A stretch of 53,688 bases of DNA, from the IMG/VR virus record IMGVR_UViG_3300042541_001760, positions 1-53,688 of that record, one strand, 5' to 3'. Shown in pieces: positions 35,170 to 43,815 of the stretch. This stretch comes from a virus. The position numbers and the translations under genes were made by a program. Each line of letters begins with the position of its first letter. The first letter of the stretch is position 1. Below the pieces are notes generated by a model, which made no database searches, was not told the DNA's origin, and worked only from the letters and a program-made list of their open reading frames with translations.

Positions 35170-36072
35170 GTGAGAAAATTATTAGTAACGGGGAGTAATG
35201 GGTTAGTTGGGTCATCAATTATTTCTGACATAAAAATAGGTAGACAATACGATTTACGAAATGTTGGAGAATCGGATAAGTTGTTTGAACTACACAATCC
35301 CACCCACGTTATTCATTGTGCGGGTAAAGTAGGTGGTGTTGGTGGAAATATGAACTATAAAGGTGAATACTTTTATGATAACATAATGATTAATACAAAT
35401 GTTATTGAGTCAGCAAGAAAAACAAATGTTAAAAATTTAGTTTGTTTTTTGTCCACATGTGTATTCCCTGATAACGTAAATTACCCCCTAACTGAGGATA
35501 TGATACATTTAGGAGAGCCCCACTTTTCAAACTATCCTTATGCTTACGCTAAAAGAATGGCGGACATACAAATAAGAGCGTATAGGGAACAATATGGTCT
35601 TAACTATACATCAGTTATACCAACTAACATTTACGGACCTAATGATAACTTTTCGTTAGAACACGGTCATGTTATGCCAATGTTAATACATAAGTTATAT
35701 TTAGCACAAAAAAACAATACCGATTTTACGGTGTGGGGATCAGGAAAACCTCTAAGGGAATTTATATTTTCTAAAGATGTTGCTAAACTATCAGAATGGG
35801 CGGTTGAGAATTATAACGAATCTGAACCTATAATATTTAGTCCTTCGCAGGAAATATCTATAATTGATTTAGTTGATTTAATAGTTAAAGAATTTAACTT
35901 TAAAGGTAAGGTTATCTTTGACAATACAAAACCTGACGGTCAATTTAGAAAGCCGTCAGACAATAGTAAACTAAAATCTTATTTACCAGATTTTAAATTT
36001 ACACCAATAGAGGAAGGGATTAAAGAAACTGTTAATTGGTTTTTTAAAAATTATGAAAATGCAAGAAAATAA
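35170..36072 (+). CDS. fcl: GDP-L-fucose synthase
   Basis: The 300-residue protein starts at GTG 35170, directly before the Rossmann motif V-T-G-S-N-G-L-V-G. It has H-C-A-G-K-V-G-G-V-G-G-N, catalytic S-T-C-V-F-P, Y-A-Y-A-K-R-M (Y-x-x-x-K), I-Y-G-P-N-D-N-F and D-G-Q-F-R-K-P-S-D. These are hallmark GDP-4-keto-6-deoxymannose 3,5-epimerase/4-reductase motifs. It makes GDP-L-fucose with NADPH, using the product of the next gene. It overlaps gmd by 20 nt. No in-frame ATG is available upstream. Confidence 0.93.
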   Translation: MRKLLVTGSNGLVGSSIISDIKIGRQYDLRNVGESDKLFELHNPTHVIHCAGKVGGVGGNMNYKGEYFYDNIMINTNVIESARKTNVKNLVCFLSTCVFPDNVNYPLTEDMIHLGEPHFSNYPYAYAKRMADIQIRAYREQYGLNYTSVIPTNIYGPNDNFSLEHGHVMPMLIHKLYLAQKNNTDFTVWGSGKPLREFIFSKDVAKLSEWAVENYNESEPIIFSPSQEISIIDLVDLIVKEFNFKGKVIFDNTKPDGQFRKPSDNSKLKSYLPDFKFTPIEEGIKETVNWFFKNYENARK

Positions 36073-37045
36073 AATAGCGTTAATCACGGGAATAAATGGT
36101 CAAGACGGATCATACTTATCTGAATTTTTATTAGAAAAAGGTTATGAAGTTCATGGAACATTAAAAAGAAATTCCGTATCTGAAAATCAAACATCAAGAT
36201 TAAATAATGTTTATGATAAACTTATATTACATTATGCGGATTTAACTGATTTAGCGTCTCTAATTAGAGTGATACAAGAAGTTAAGCCTGATGAAATTTA
36301 TAATTTAGCGGCGCAGTCTCACGTTAGAATTTCCTTTGACCAGCCAATTTATACCACAAATGTAACAGGTCTTGGAACTCTTAATTTATTGGAAGCGGTT
36401 AAACTAATAAAACCCAACACAAAAATATATCAAGCATCCTCATCTGAAATGTTTGGTAATAATATTGACGAGGATGGATACCAAAGAGAAACAACCCCAA
36501 TGAGTCCGGTATCTCCATACGGATGTGCCAAAGTTTTCAGTTATAACATATCAAGAAACTATAGAAATTCTTATGGTATGTTTGTATCAAACGGAATTTT
36601 ATTTAATCACGAATCACCAAGACGAGGAACAAACTTTGTAACAAATAAAGTTTGTAAGGAAGCGGTTAAAATTAAATTAGGATTATCTGATGAATTGAAA
36701 TTGGGTAATCTTGATGCTACAAGAGATTGGGGTCACGCCAAAGATTATGTTAAAGCGATGTGGGAGATATTACAATTGGATGAACCAGATGACTTCGTAT
36801 GTTCAACAGGGGTATCACACTCTGTTAAAGATTTGTGTGAATATGTGTTCGGTAAATTAGAATTAAATTGGGTTGATTATGTAACTCAAGATGAAAAATT
36901 TTTAAGACCCGAAGAACTACGAGACTTAAAGGGTGACTCATCAAAATTAATTAATAAAACAGGATGGTCGCACGAGTACTCCTTTGAGACCATGTTAGAT
37001 GAAATGATTGACTATTGGCTTAATTATTATAAGATTACAGTATGA
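36053..37045 (+). CDS. gmd: GDP-mannose 4,6-dehydratase
   Basis: The 330-residue protein carries Rossmann I-T-G-I-N-G-Q-D-G-S-Y-L, R-N-S-V region, Y-N-L-A-A-Q-S-H-V, catalytic S-S-S-E-M-F-G, S-P-Y-G-C-A-K (Y-x-x-x-K), N-H-E-S-P-R-R-G and G-N-L-D-A-T-R-D-W-G-H-A. It converts GDP-D-mannose to GDP-4-keto-6-deoxymannose, the first step to GDP-L-fucose, with the adjacent fcl completing it. ATG at 36059 is an alternative start. It is the last gene of the sugar island and overlaps phoH by 4 nt. Confidence 0.95.
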   Translation: MKMQENKIALITGINGQDGSYLSEFLLEKGYEVHGTLKRNSVSENQTSRLNNVYDKLILHYADLTDLASLIRVIQEVKPDEIYNLAAQSHVRISFDQPIYTTNVTGLGTLNLLEAVKLIKPNTKIYQASSSEMFGNNIDEDGYQRETTPMSPVSPYGCAKVFSYNISRNYRNSYGMFVSNGILFNHESPRRGTNFVTNKVCKEAVKIKLGLSDELKLGNLDATRDWGHAKDYVKAMWEILQLDEPDDFVCSTGVSHSVKDLCEYVFGKLELNWVDYVTQDEKFLRPEELRDLKGDSSKLINKTGWSHEYSFETMLDEMIDYWLNYYKITV

Positions 37046-37785
37046 CAAGAAAAAAAGTATCACCCACTCAGAAATCTCAAACGTCAGCTAGACCTGAGTC
37101 AAACGAGAGACGACTTTCAAAAAAAGAATTAATTAATTCTTTAATAACAAAAAAAATAAGAAATAAATTCCTAACCGAAAGTCAAAAAACCTATTATGAC
37201 CTACTGACCAATAATCAGATAGTTCTATGTTCAGGTCCGGCAGGTGTTGGTAAGAGTTACATATCAATGAAGGCGGCGGTTGATTTACTAATGGATCCCG
37301 AAAACTCATATGAGAAATTGGTAATTGTTCGTCCTGCAGTTGAGGCTGAAGAAAAATTGGGTTCTCTCCCCGGCAATGTTGAAGAGAAATTGGATCCATA
37401 TATTTTTCCATCTTATTATCTATTAAATAAAATTATTGGTAAAGAGGCTCGTGAGAAGTTAAAGGAGGCTGAAATTATTGAGGTATTCGCTCTTGCTTAT
37501 ATGAGAGGTATGAATATTGATAATACCATTTTGATTTTTGAGGAGGCCCAAAATGCCACCCCAAACCAAATGAAATTGTTATTAACAAGAATTGGTTATA
37601 ACTCTAAATTTTTCATATCAGGAGATTTGGAACAAACGGACAGATATAAAGACAAAAAACAATCCGGTCTTTGGGACGCTTTACAACGATTTAAAGGTGT
37701 TGATGATATTGGAGTATTTGAATTTGGTGACGAGGATGTTGTAAGAAATCCATTGATTACTAAACTCTTAAAAAGATACATATAA
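37042..37785 (+). CDS. phoH: PhoH-like ATPase
   Basis: The 247-residue protein has Walker A G-P-A-G-V-G-K-S (residues 65-72), V-I-V-R-P-A-V-E-A, the long L-G-S-L-P-G-N-V-E-E-K-L-D-P-Y segment, Walker B L-I-F-E-E-A-Q-N and S-G-D-L-E-Q-T-D. PhoH proteins are RNA/DNA-linked ATPases found widely in marine and freshwater myoviruses. Their exact role in phage infection is unsettled. It has a basic N-terminal tail (~25 residues). Its stop overlaps the next start (TAATG). Confidence 0.93.
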   Translation: MTRKKVSPTQKSQTSARPESNERRLSKKELINSLITKKIRNKFLTESQKTYYDLLTNNQIVLCSGPAGVGKSYISMKAAVDLLMDPENSYEKLVIVRPAVEAEEKLGSLPGNVEEKLDPYIFPSYYLLNKIIGKEAREKLKEAEIIEVFALAYMRGMNIDNTILIFEEAQNATPNQMKLLLTRIGYNSKFFISGDLEQTDRYKDKKQSGLWDALQRFKGVDDIGVFEFGDEDVVRNPLITKLLKRYI

Positions 37786-38444
37786 TGAGAGTCGGTATTG
37801 AGTTAAATGGTGTTTTGAGGGACACCATAAGCAAGATAACTCAGGTATATGAAAAACATATGGTTGAGGAGATGGCGGAAGAAATCATTAAGACCTATGA
37901 AACTACCGTAGATTCTGAGGATTATGTTGAGATGACTTTTGATGAGGTTGATTTTAAATACGAAATCAAAAGTCCGGTAACATCATTAAATTTAATGGAA
38001 CACTTTTCCTTTAAAGATAAGGACGAGTTATATAATTTTATGTATGAGGAATTCCCAATGCAAATATTTGGTCATGCCCCATCAACTGAATTGACATCAT
38101 TCTACGATTTAAACGACATTTACTACAGATTAAGAGACGATCATGACCTAATGATAGTATCTGATGAAATAGGTAGATCAAAACCGGCATCACTATTCTT
38201 TTTATCAAAGTTCGGATGTTTAATTGAAAAAGTTAAATTCTATAGTAATTCTACAATTAATTCAATGTGGGATGAAATTGATATTTTACTTACTTCCAAT
38301 CCTGACTTACTATTAAGTTATCCAGATAATAAGATTATCATAAAATACGAAACTGAATATAATAAACAAATTAATTCGGAATATTCTATAACCAAAATAA
38401 AGGAACTTGAGGATGTTTTGAATACCATTTTAAACCCTGAATAA
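37785..38444 (+). CDS. Degenerate HAD-like protein, possibly non-catalytic
   Basis: The 219-residue protein begins with V-G-I-E-L-N-G-V-L-R-D-T, a HAD motif I-like strand in which the nucleophile Asp (D-x-D-G) is replaced by Glu-Leu-Asn. Later segments L-M-I-V-S-D-E (motif II-like Ser), S-K-P-A-S-L-F-F-L (Lys) and D-I-L-L-T-S-N-P resemble the rest of the fold. Catalytic loss suggests a binding or structural role. It lies in a conserved block with phoH and late genes. The HAD link is fold-level inference. Confidence 0.6.
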   Translation: MRVGIELNGVLRDTISKITQVYEKHMVEEMAEEIIKTYETTVDSEDYVEMTFDEVDFKYEIKSPVTSLNLMEHFSFKDKDELYNFMYEEFPMQIFGHAPSTELTSFYDLNDIYYRLRDDHDLMIVSDEIGRSKPASLFFLSKFGCLIEKVKFYSNSTINSMWDEIDILLTSNPDLLLSYPDNKIIIKYETEYNKQINSEYSITKIKELEDVLNTILNPE

Positions 38445-38704
38445 TGCTAAAAGTACTTAACGAAAATTATTACCTTGATTTGGATGCTATTGAACAATAT
38501 ATCAATATCACCTCATTAACGGGAGGACCTGAAACACACATTAATGTTGTTAAATATGAGGTCGTAAAAACTATGCTTGAGGTTATTATGACCGAAGATG
38601 AAGAAGTTGATGAGGCTTTGGGTCAAAAATCAACGGGTTTAACAATCCCTTTTAAACTGGCATTTAACACGCTTTTAAATAAAAAACTAATAAATAAATA
38701 TTAA
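38444..38704 (+). CDS. Small uncharacterised protein (86 aa)
   Basis: The start overlaps the upstream stop by one base (TAATG). The 86-residue protein is acidic in its middle (E-D-E-E-V-D-E-A-L) and ends with a basic L-L-N-K-K-L-I-N-K-Y. No motif is recognised. Its position between the HAD-like gene and a glycosyltransferase, with 1-nt spacing on each side, shows it is a real gene. The role is unknown. Confidence 0.7.
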   Translation: MLKVLNENYYLDLDAIEQYINITSLTGGPETHINVVKYEVVKTMLEVIMTEDEEVDEALGQKSTGLTIPFKLAFNTLLNKKLINKY

Positions 38705-38705
38705 T

Positions 38706-39770
38706 ATGGACCAAGAAACATTAAAAAAATTAGAGAAATCTATCGAGAATCTTAAAGACAAGAGTGCTAGAATTTATTTCATTGTACAAGATACAAAAGG
38801 TAATGCTAAGGCATCTTTAAGTTACATTTACAGAATGGCTTTATCTTTAAAGCGTAACGGATTTAATCCAATTATGTTACAAGAAAAACCTGATTACACC
38901 GGAGTAGAATCTTGGTTGGGCGAAGAATTCATGACTGAGTTACCTCACAAAGCAATTGAGGGTCAGAATCTTGAAATTTCACCTGAAGATTTTATTGTTG
39001 TACCGGAACTTTATGGTTTCATTATGCCACAATTGGAGAAACTACCTTGTGCTAAAATTGTTTTATGTCAATCATATGATTATATGTTGGAGACATTACA
39101 ACCAGGTCAAACTTGGGCTCAATTAGGTTTCTTTAAGTGTATTACAACATCGGAATTACAAAAAGATTATATTAGTAACATCATGAAAGGTGTTACCTTT
39201 GATATAATTGAACCTGTTATTTCAGATAAATTTAGAAAACAAGAATTACCACCTAAACCAATCATTGCGATTCATACAAGAGACCATAGAGATACTTTAA
39301 CTCTGATTAAATCTTTCTACCTTAAATTCCCACAATACAGATGGGTTACATTCAGAGACCTTAGAGGATTGTCCGAACAAGAATTCGCAAACGCATTACA
39401 AGATTGTTTCTTGTCTGTTTGGATTGACCCTAATGGTGGATTTGGGACATTCCCATTGGAATCAATGAAGTCAGGAGTTCCTGTTATTGGTAAAATACCA
39501 AATCTATTCCCGCAATGGATGAATGAAGATAATGGTATTTGGATTAGAGAACACAATCAAATTGTTGATTTTGTTTCTGACTTTTTACAGAATTGGTTGG
39601 AGGATAATATTAACGAAGAATTATTCTCTGAGATTGAGAAAACATCATCTAACTATTCAGATTTTAGTAAGTTTGAATCTAGTGTTGTTGATACATTTGG
39701 TAAATATATGACCACTAGATTTGAGTCATTCACGGAACAATTAAATAAACTAGAAACAACGGAATCGTAA
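38706..39770 (+). CDS. GT-B glycosyltransferase (GT4-like)
   Basis: The 354-residue protein has an N-terminal half with I-Y-F-I-V-Q-D-T-K-G-N-A and L-S-Y-I-Y-R-M-A-L-S-L-K-R, and a C-terminal half with I-I-A-I-H-T-R-D-H-R-D, W-I-D-P-N-G-G-F-G-T-F-P-L-E-S-M-K-S-G-V-P, the GT4 sugar-nucleotide motif (G-x-F-x-L-E-x-x-x-x-G-x-P). The C-terminal ~60 residues are helical. It lies downstream of phoH near virion genes, so a role in modifying a virion protein is plausible. Substrates are unknown. Confidence 0.75.
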   Translation: MDQETLKKLEKSIENLKDKSARIYFIVQDTKGNAKASLSYIYRMALSLKRNGFNPIMLQEKPDYTGVESWLGEEFMTELPHKAIEGQNLEISPEDFIVVPELYGFIMPQLEKLPCAKIVLCQSYDYMLETLQPGQTWAQLGFFKCITTSELQKDYISNIMKGVTFDIIEPVISDKFRKQELPPKPIIAIHTRDHRDTLTLIKSFYLKFPQYRWVTFRDLRGLSEQEFANALQDCFLSVWIDPNGGFGTFPLESMKSGVPVIGKIPNLFPQWMNEDNGIWIREHNQIVDFVSDFLQNWLEDNINEELFSEIEKTSSNYSDFSKFESSVVDTFGKYMTTRFESFTEQLNKLETTES

Positions 39771-39771
39771 T

Positions 39772-40578
39772 ATGGAAAATTATATAAATCTATCGGTTAT
39801 TTTGCCGATCAAGTCAGCGGCGGTTAAAGATTTTGACGAATTGTTTGAAAAAGCAATTAACTCACTTAAGAATCAAAAATCATTATTTAACGAATTAATT
39901 ATTGTTCACACAGATGAAACTAAATTAGTTGATACTATTAACAGATTTGATTTCGGCGATTTAAATGTTAAGAAACTTTTATGGGATAAAGAACCAAGTT
40001 ACTCTAATCAGATTAATTTTGGTGTTGAGAACTCTTCATCTGAATGGGTTTCATTTTTTGAATTTGATGATGAATATTCAAGTATTTGGTTTAAAAATGT
40101 AAAATTATATTCGGAAGCGTATAAAGATGTTCAGGCTTTCTTACCAATTGTTGTTGATATTGACGATAAAGGGTTGTTCGCAGGATTCACAAATGAAGCA
40201 TCATTCGCGGCTAATTTCTCTAACGAAATTGGTTATCTGAATAACGAAACACTACAAAGTTATCAGAACTTCCAAAGTGCTGGAATGGTTATCAAGAAAA
40301 GTGTATTTGAGGAATATGGTAAATTTAAACCATCAATTAAATTAACTTTCGTATACGAATTCTTACTTAGAATGACTTATAATAATGTTAAGATTATGAC
40401 AATCCCTAGAATTGGTTATAAGCATTTAAATTTACGTGAAGGGTCTATTTTTTGGAACTACAAGAATGGATCTGAGGTTATGTCACCTGATGAGGTAAAG
40501 TTTTGGATTGAGTCTGCTAAGAAAGAATATTTTTTCACTATTGATAGAAACATAAAATATGAACCACAAACAGTTTAA
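39772..40578 (+). CDS. GT2-like glycosyltransferase
   Basis: The 268-residue protein starts L-S-V-I-L-P-I-K, the GT2 first strand, and has S-L-K-N-Q-K-S, N-E-L-I-I-V-H-T-D, F-F-E-F-D-D-E-Y (DxD-type metal site), then G-M-V-I-K-K-S-V-F near the acceptor site. It is paired with the GT-B gene upstream (1-nt gap) and the sigma factor downstream (1-nt overlap), away from the main island. These two may act together on a virion or cell-surface target. Confidence 0.75.
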   Translation: MENYINLSVILPIKSAAVKDFDELFEKAINSLKNQKSLFNELIIVHTDETKLVDTINRFDFGDLNVKKLLWDKEPSYSNQINFGVENSSSEWVSFFEFDDEYSSIWFKNVKLYSEAYKDVQAFLPIVVDIDDKGLFAGFTNEASFAANFSNEIGYLNNETLQSYQNFQSAGMVIKKSVFEEYGKFKPSIKLTFVYEFLLRMTYNNVKIMTIPRIGYKHLNLREGSIFWNYKNGSEVMSPDEVKFWIESAKKEYFFTIDRNIKYEPQTV

Positions 40579-41321
40579 TGACATTAAGTGGTTCCACGGA
40601 TATTGAGGTTAAAAGGAAAGGTAGAAAACCTAAAGCGGATAATTATTTTGATGTAAGGGAAGAGGTTGCGGTAAGATTATTCTTATCCGCAACAACTTCA
40701 GAAGAAAAAAACAAAATATATAATCAAAGTTTAAGGAAACCTCTCGACAAAATGATATCGTCAATAATAAGACGATATAAGTTATATCGGAAAGATATGG
40801 ATTTTATTGAGATCCACGCTGACACGCACTCGTTCTTAATGACCAAAATAGATAAGTTTAAACCATCAAAAGAAAAGAAAGCGTATTCGTATTTTGGTAC
40901 CATATGTAAAAATTATCTTATGGGTCAAATAATAAAAGACCAAAAAGAAACGAACAGAAAAATTTCATACGAGGATATATCATACGATTTGGAAAATAAC
41001 CTTAGACCCGACTTAATATATTATATTGATAATGATTCAATAGACACGGACGATATAATATCCTCTTACATTAGTGAATTACAAAAAATAATACATGAAG
41101 AAGGTTTAAACGAAAATGAGCGTAAATTAGGTGAATCTTTATGTGAAATTTTTGTTAATTACAAATCAATCTTCATAAGTACCGACAATAATAAGTTTAA
41201 TAAGAATATTATATTGTTATCATTAAGAGAAATGACCAACTTATCAACTAAAGAAATAAGGTCATGCATGAAAAAATACAAAAGAGTATATTTTGATTTA
41301 ATTCAAAATATGGTTAAGTAA
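40578..41321 (+). CDS. Late-transcription sigma factor (gp55-like)
   Basis: The 247-residue protein resembles T4-type late sigma factors. It has a basic N-terminus (K-R-K-G-R-K-P-K), the pattern D-K-F-K-P-S-K-E-K-K-A-Y-S-Y-F-G-T-I-C that matches the sigma region 2-like core, followed by K-N-Y-L-M-G-Q and a C-terminal helical region. gp55-like factors direct RNA polymerase to late promoters. T4 gp55 recognises TATAAATA. Here TATTTAT is the recurrent upstream element. It has no -35-binding region 4, as expected for this family. Confidence 0.75.
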   Translation: MTLSGSTDIEVKRKGRKPKADNYFDVREEVAVRLFLSATTSEEKNKIYNQSLRKPLDKMISSIIRRYKLYRKDMDFIEIHADTHSFLMTKIDKFKPSKEKKAYSYFGTICKNYLMGQIIKDQKETNRKISYEDISYDLENNLRPDLIYYIDNDSIDTDDIISSYISELQKIIHEEGLNENERKLGESLCEIFVNYKSIFISTDNNKFNKNIILLSLREMTNLSTKEIRSCMKKYKRVYFDLIQNMVK

Positions 41322-41322
41322 A

Positions 41323-41329
41323 TATTTAT
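41323..41329 (+). promoter_or_regulatory. TATTTAT element directly before the 120-residue gene
   Basis: The plus strand reads AATATTTATAGGTATG, ending 4 nt before ATG 41334. It matches the close-spacing form TATTTATnnGTATG seen at 4503 and 47466. It lies 2 nt after the stop of the late sigma gene. Confidence 0.45.
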
Positions 41330-41333
41330 AGGT

Positions 41334-41696
41334 ATGACTAGACCACAGAAAAAAAAGATAGAGTTAAATAAGGAATCAATATTATCCTTATTACAGGAAA
41401 TCTACAACGAGCTTGTGGAACAAAGAAATACCGCTCTAAGGATACAGAATAAAATGTTATCAATGATGAAAGACCCTGAAGATATGACTCTTATTGGTCC
41501 GGTAATTGAGAAACAACAAAAAATTATAAACGATTGTGTTGAGAAGAAGTTACAACTCTCTAAACTACAATCGTCTATTTGGGAAAAATCCGCAAGTAAA
41601 GAGGAGAGTTTCTCTATTTCCGATATGGATGATGATCTGTTAAAAGATTTAATTGAAAAAGACGCTTTAGAGAGTAAACCATTTAAATTAAAGTAA
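41334..41696 (+). CDS. Uncharacterised helical protein (120 aa)
   Basis: The protein begins M-T-R-P-Q-K-K-K-I-E-L-N and looks almost entirely helical, with heptad-like E-Q-R-N-T-A-L-R-I-Q-N-K-M-L and V-I-E-K-Q-Q-K-I-I-N-D-C-V. It is a candidate coiled coil (residues ~15-85). The C-terminus ends with acidic D-M-D-D-D-L-L-K-D. It is preceded by a TATTTAT element and followed after 6 nt by the large structural gene, so an assembly or tail chaperone role is plausible. The family is unknown. Confidence 0.7.
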   Translation: MTRPQKKKIELNKESILSLLQEIYNELVEQRNTALRIQNKMLSMMKDPEDMTLIGPVIEKQQKIINDCVEKKLQLSKLQSSIWEKSASKEESFSISDMDDDLLKDLIEKDALESKPFKLK

Positions 41697-41702
41697 TCAA
41701 TT

Positions 41703-43607
41703 ATGGCCATAGATATTAATCAAGGTTATGACGATATTGGTAAAAAAATTGCTTCTAGCAAAACCTTCATAAAGATAAAATCGGATATTAAATCCATTAG
41801 CTCACAAGGCAATAGTTCTTTTGAAGAGGCTAACAAAGATATTGCTAATAGTTTAGATAAATTAACCGAACAGAAAAATAGATTACAAAAACAAGTACAA
41901 ACTCAATTTGAACAACTATTAAAATTATTCGTACAAAATAGAGGTAATGGGTTAAGTACAAATAAGTATTTAAAGACCGCACTAACTAAGACACTATTTA
42001 AAATAAAACCTGATATTGAGGAGATTTTAATTGATGCAGTAATTACCGCAATAGGTTGTTCACAACAACAACAATACCAAGGAAATCAAACTCTATATAT
42101 AAGAGTATCTTCAGTAGATTTTAAATCTCTACTAAAGATAGACCCCAATGCAAAATCAGGTAAAGTTAAATACGAAAAACAAAAAGACCTAAACACCGGA
42201 AACATAAAATATCCGATGAATAGACAATTGTTTCAAAGAATATCAGAACAAGGAATTTTATACCCATTTAACGGAGCTTCTGGTCAGAATCTTTTTGATA
42301 TCTCATACGAACCTGCTGATGGGTCAGGTCAACCGGGCGATTGGTTTAAAATTGATTTAAAAAATAAAGCAAATAATACTAATAAAATATCGGATTTCTT
42401 AAGGGATTATTATAGAAGAATGTCAGTTGTGGAGATTACAAACATATTCGCGCAACTGATGGATCAAATAACGGGTGCGGTATCATTTAACGCTAATATA
42501 GGATTAAAGGGTCTTGAGGAACAAACAAAGTTCAGTAGATTACTACAAAGAGCTATGGGATTATGTTTTGACAACAGAAATGAAATTGATGTAAGTGGTA
42601 ATTCAAAAATAGGGGAACTTGATAATTTAGATGATGATTTCTTTGAATTCACTAATTTAGATTTACTTCAGATTGGTCAGGAGGTTACAAACATACAAAA
42701 TGGAGCGGTGGAGTTTGAGGGTTGTGATAATATTAAGTTTCCTGTTAATTCAATTCAGATATTAGATAGTTTAGACCAATTAAACTTTATTGAAGGTGAG
42801 GGGGATGAATTAGTAAACGCTATTAATAATCTAACTTCAACATTCACAAATAATCCAGAACTAAACGGGATTGGGTTGGACTTGAATGTAAAACTATCTT
42901 TAGATTTTTCTTTTATTAAAGAATTACCGAAAGCGTTAGTTACGTCATTATTAACACCAAAAATAATGTTACCTATTTTTACAATGTTAGCGGCGTTAAA
43001 TCAGACGGCATCTCTTGAAATAACGTCATTGACTGACTTCGCTAAAAAATTCAAATCTTTTTTTATTGAGATAACAACCAAAATTGGGGGATTATTCGTT
43101 AAAGAATTATTTGGTATGTTGAAGAAAGATATTGTAATTTTACTTAAGTCAATTGCTAAGGATTTATCCAAAGAGAAATCGTTAAAAAAATACGCATTAA
43201 TTATAAACTTAATTGCTATATTAATACAAATAGCCAAAATAATAAATGATTGGAGGCAGTGTAAAAATATCATAGACCAATTATTAGCTTTATTTACCGG
43301 TATTGGTATTCCGTCATTTAAAAGGACATCAATACCACTACCTCTTTTATTGGCAGCGCCGGCATTACCAGGATATTCGCCGAATAGAGCGTTTATAAAT
43401 CAAATTGAGGAGTTACAAAAATTAGGTTTACCGACCGGTCCTTTACCTGATGGTAGTCCTAATTTGGGGTTAATTGCGGGATTTGCGGCGTTACAAGGAC
43501 AGGGAAAAGAGTTAAATGAAAACGCTAAAGTGGAGTTTGCGATACCTCCTTTACCGGTTGCCGTTGTTTCAACATCAATATCAAGTTTTTCAGGAAAATT
43601 TGTATAA
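41703..43607 (+). CDS. Large uncharacterised probable virion protein
   Basis: The 634-residue protein has an N-terminal coiled-coil-like region (residues ~45-80, N-R-L-Q-K-Q-V-Q-T-Q-F-E-Q-L). The middle is mixed alpha/beta. A hydrophobic stretch near residues ~410-440 (S-L-L-T-P-K-I-M-L-P-I-F-T-M-L-A-A-L) and an Ile/Leu-rich one near 490-510 could be membrane-interacting or core helices. The end is Pro/Ala-rich (L-L-L-A-A-P-A-L-P-G-Y). It sits just before a gp5-like baseplate gene, so a baseplate/tail role is the best guess. No motif is recognised. Confidence 0.7.
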   Translation: MAIDINQGYDDIGKKIASSKTFIKIKSDIKSISSQGNSSFEEANKDIANSLDKLTEQKNRLQKQVQTQFEQLLKLFVQNRGNGLSTNKYLKTALTKTLFKIKPDIEEILIDAVITAIGCSQQQQYQGNQTLYIRVSSVDFKSLLKIDPNAKSGKVKYEKQKDLNTGNIKYPMNRQLFQRISEQGILYPFNGASGQNLFDISYEPADGSGQPGDWFKIDLKNKANNTNKISDFLRDYYRRMSVVEITNIFAQLMDQITGAVSFNANIGLKGLEEQTKFSRLLQRAMGLCFDNRNEIDVSGNSKIGELDNLDDDFFEFTNLDLLQIGQEVTNIQNGAVEFEGCDNIKFPVNSIQILDSLDQLNFIEGEGDELVNAINNLTSTFTNNPELNGIGLDLNVKLSLDFSFIKELPKALVTSLLTPKIMLPIFTMLAALNQTASLEITSLTDFAKKFKSFFIEITTKIGGLFVKELFGMLKKDIVILLKSIAKDLSKEKSLKKYALIINLIAILIQIAKIINDWRQCKNIIDQLLALFTGIGIPSFKRTSIPLPLLLAAPALPGYSPNRAFINQIEELQKLGLPTGPLPDGSPNLGLIAGFAALQGQGKELNENAKVEFAIPPLPVAVVSTSISSFSGKFV

Positions 43608-43608
43608 T

Positions 43609-43815
43609 ATGGAAATTGAAAAATTTAAAAGTATCATTAGCAATATTGAAAATAGTCCCAATAAGGATTTAACTTCTGTTATGGATTTCATTAATGAGGA
43701 TTTTGTTAAAACTAAAAACTCAATTATTAACTTGACGCATTATTTAGATAATTTAGAAATTACCTATAATAGAGTATTAAAAGAGTATCAAAAAAGAAAT
43801 AATGGAAATAGGTAA
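43609..43815 (+). CDS. Small helical protein (68 aa)
   Basis: ATG 43609 directly follows the stop of the upstream gene and gives 68 residues beginning M-E-I-E-K-F-K-S-I-I. A longer reading from 43516 would sit inside the previous gene and encodes implausible sequence, so it is rejected. The peptide is acidic and helical with a basic end. It overlaps the gp5-like gene by 14 nt. Likely a small baseplate or chaperone protein, by position only. Confidence 0.7.
   Translation: MEIEKFKSIISNIENSPNKDLTSVMDFINEDFVKTKNSIINLTHYLDNLEITYNRVLKEYQKRNNGNR

Noticed and set aside
35058-35173. Tiny frames of 13 and 17 codons between the GDPD-like and fcl genes
   Set aside because: Too short and without homology. 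The second overlaps the GTG of fcl, which could be coupling, but chance is just as likely in AT-rich DNA.
43516-43815. A 99-residue start for the small gene before the gp5-like gene
   Set aside because: The extra codons lie inside the 634-residue gene in another frame. ATG 43609 follows its stop directly.
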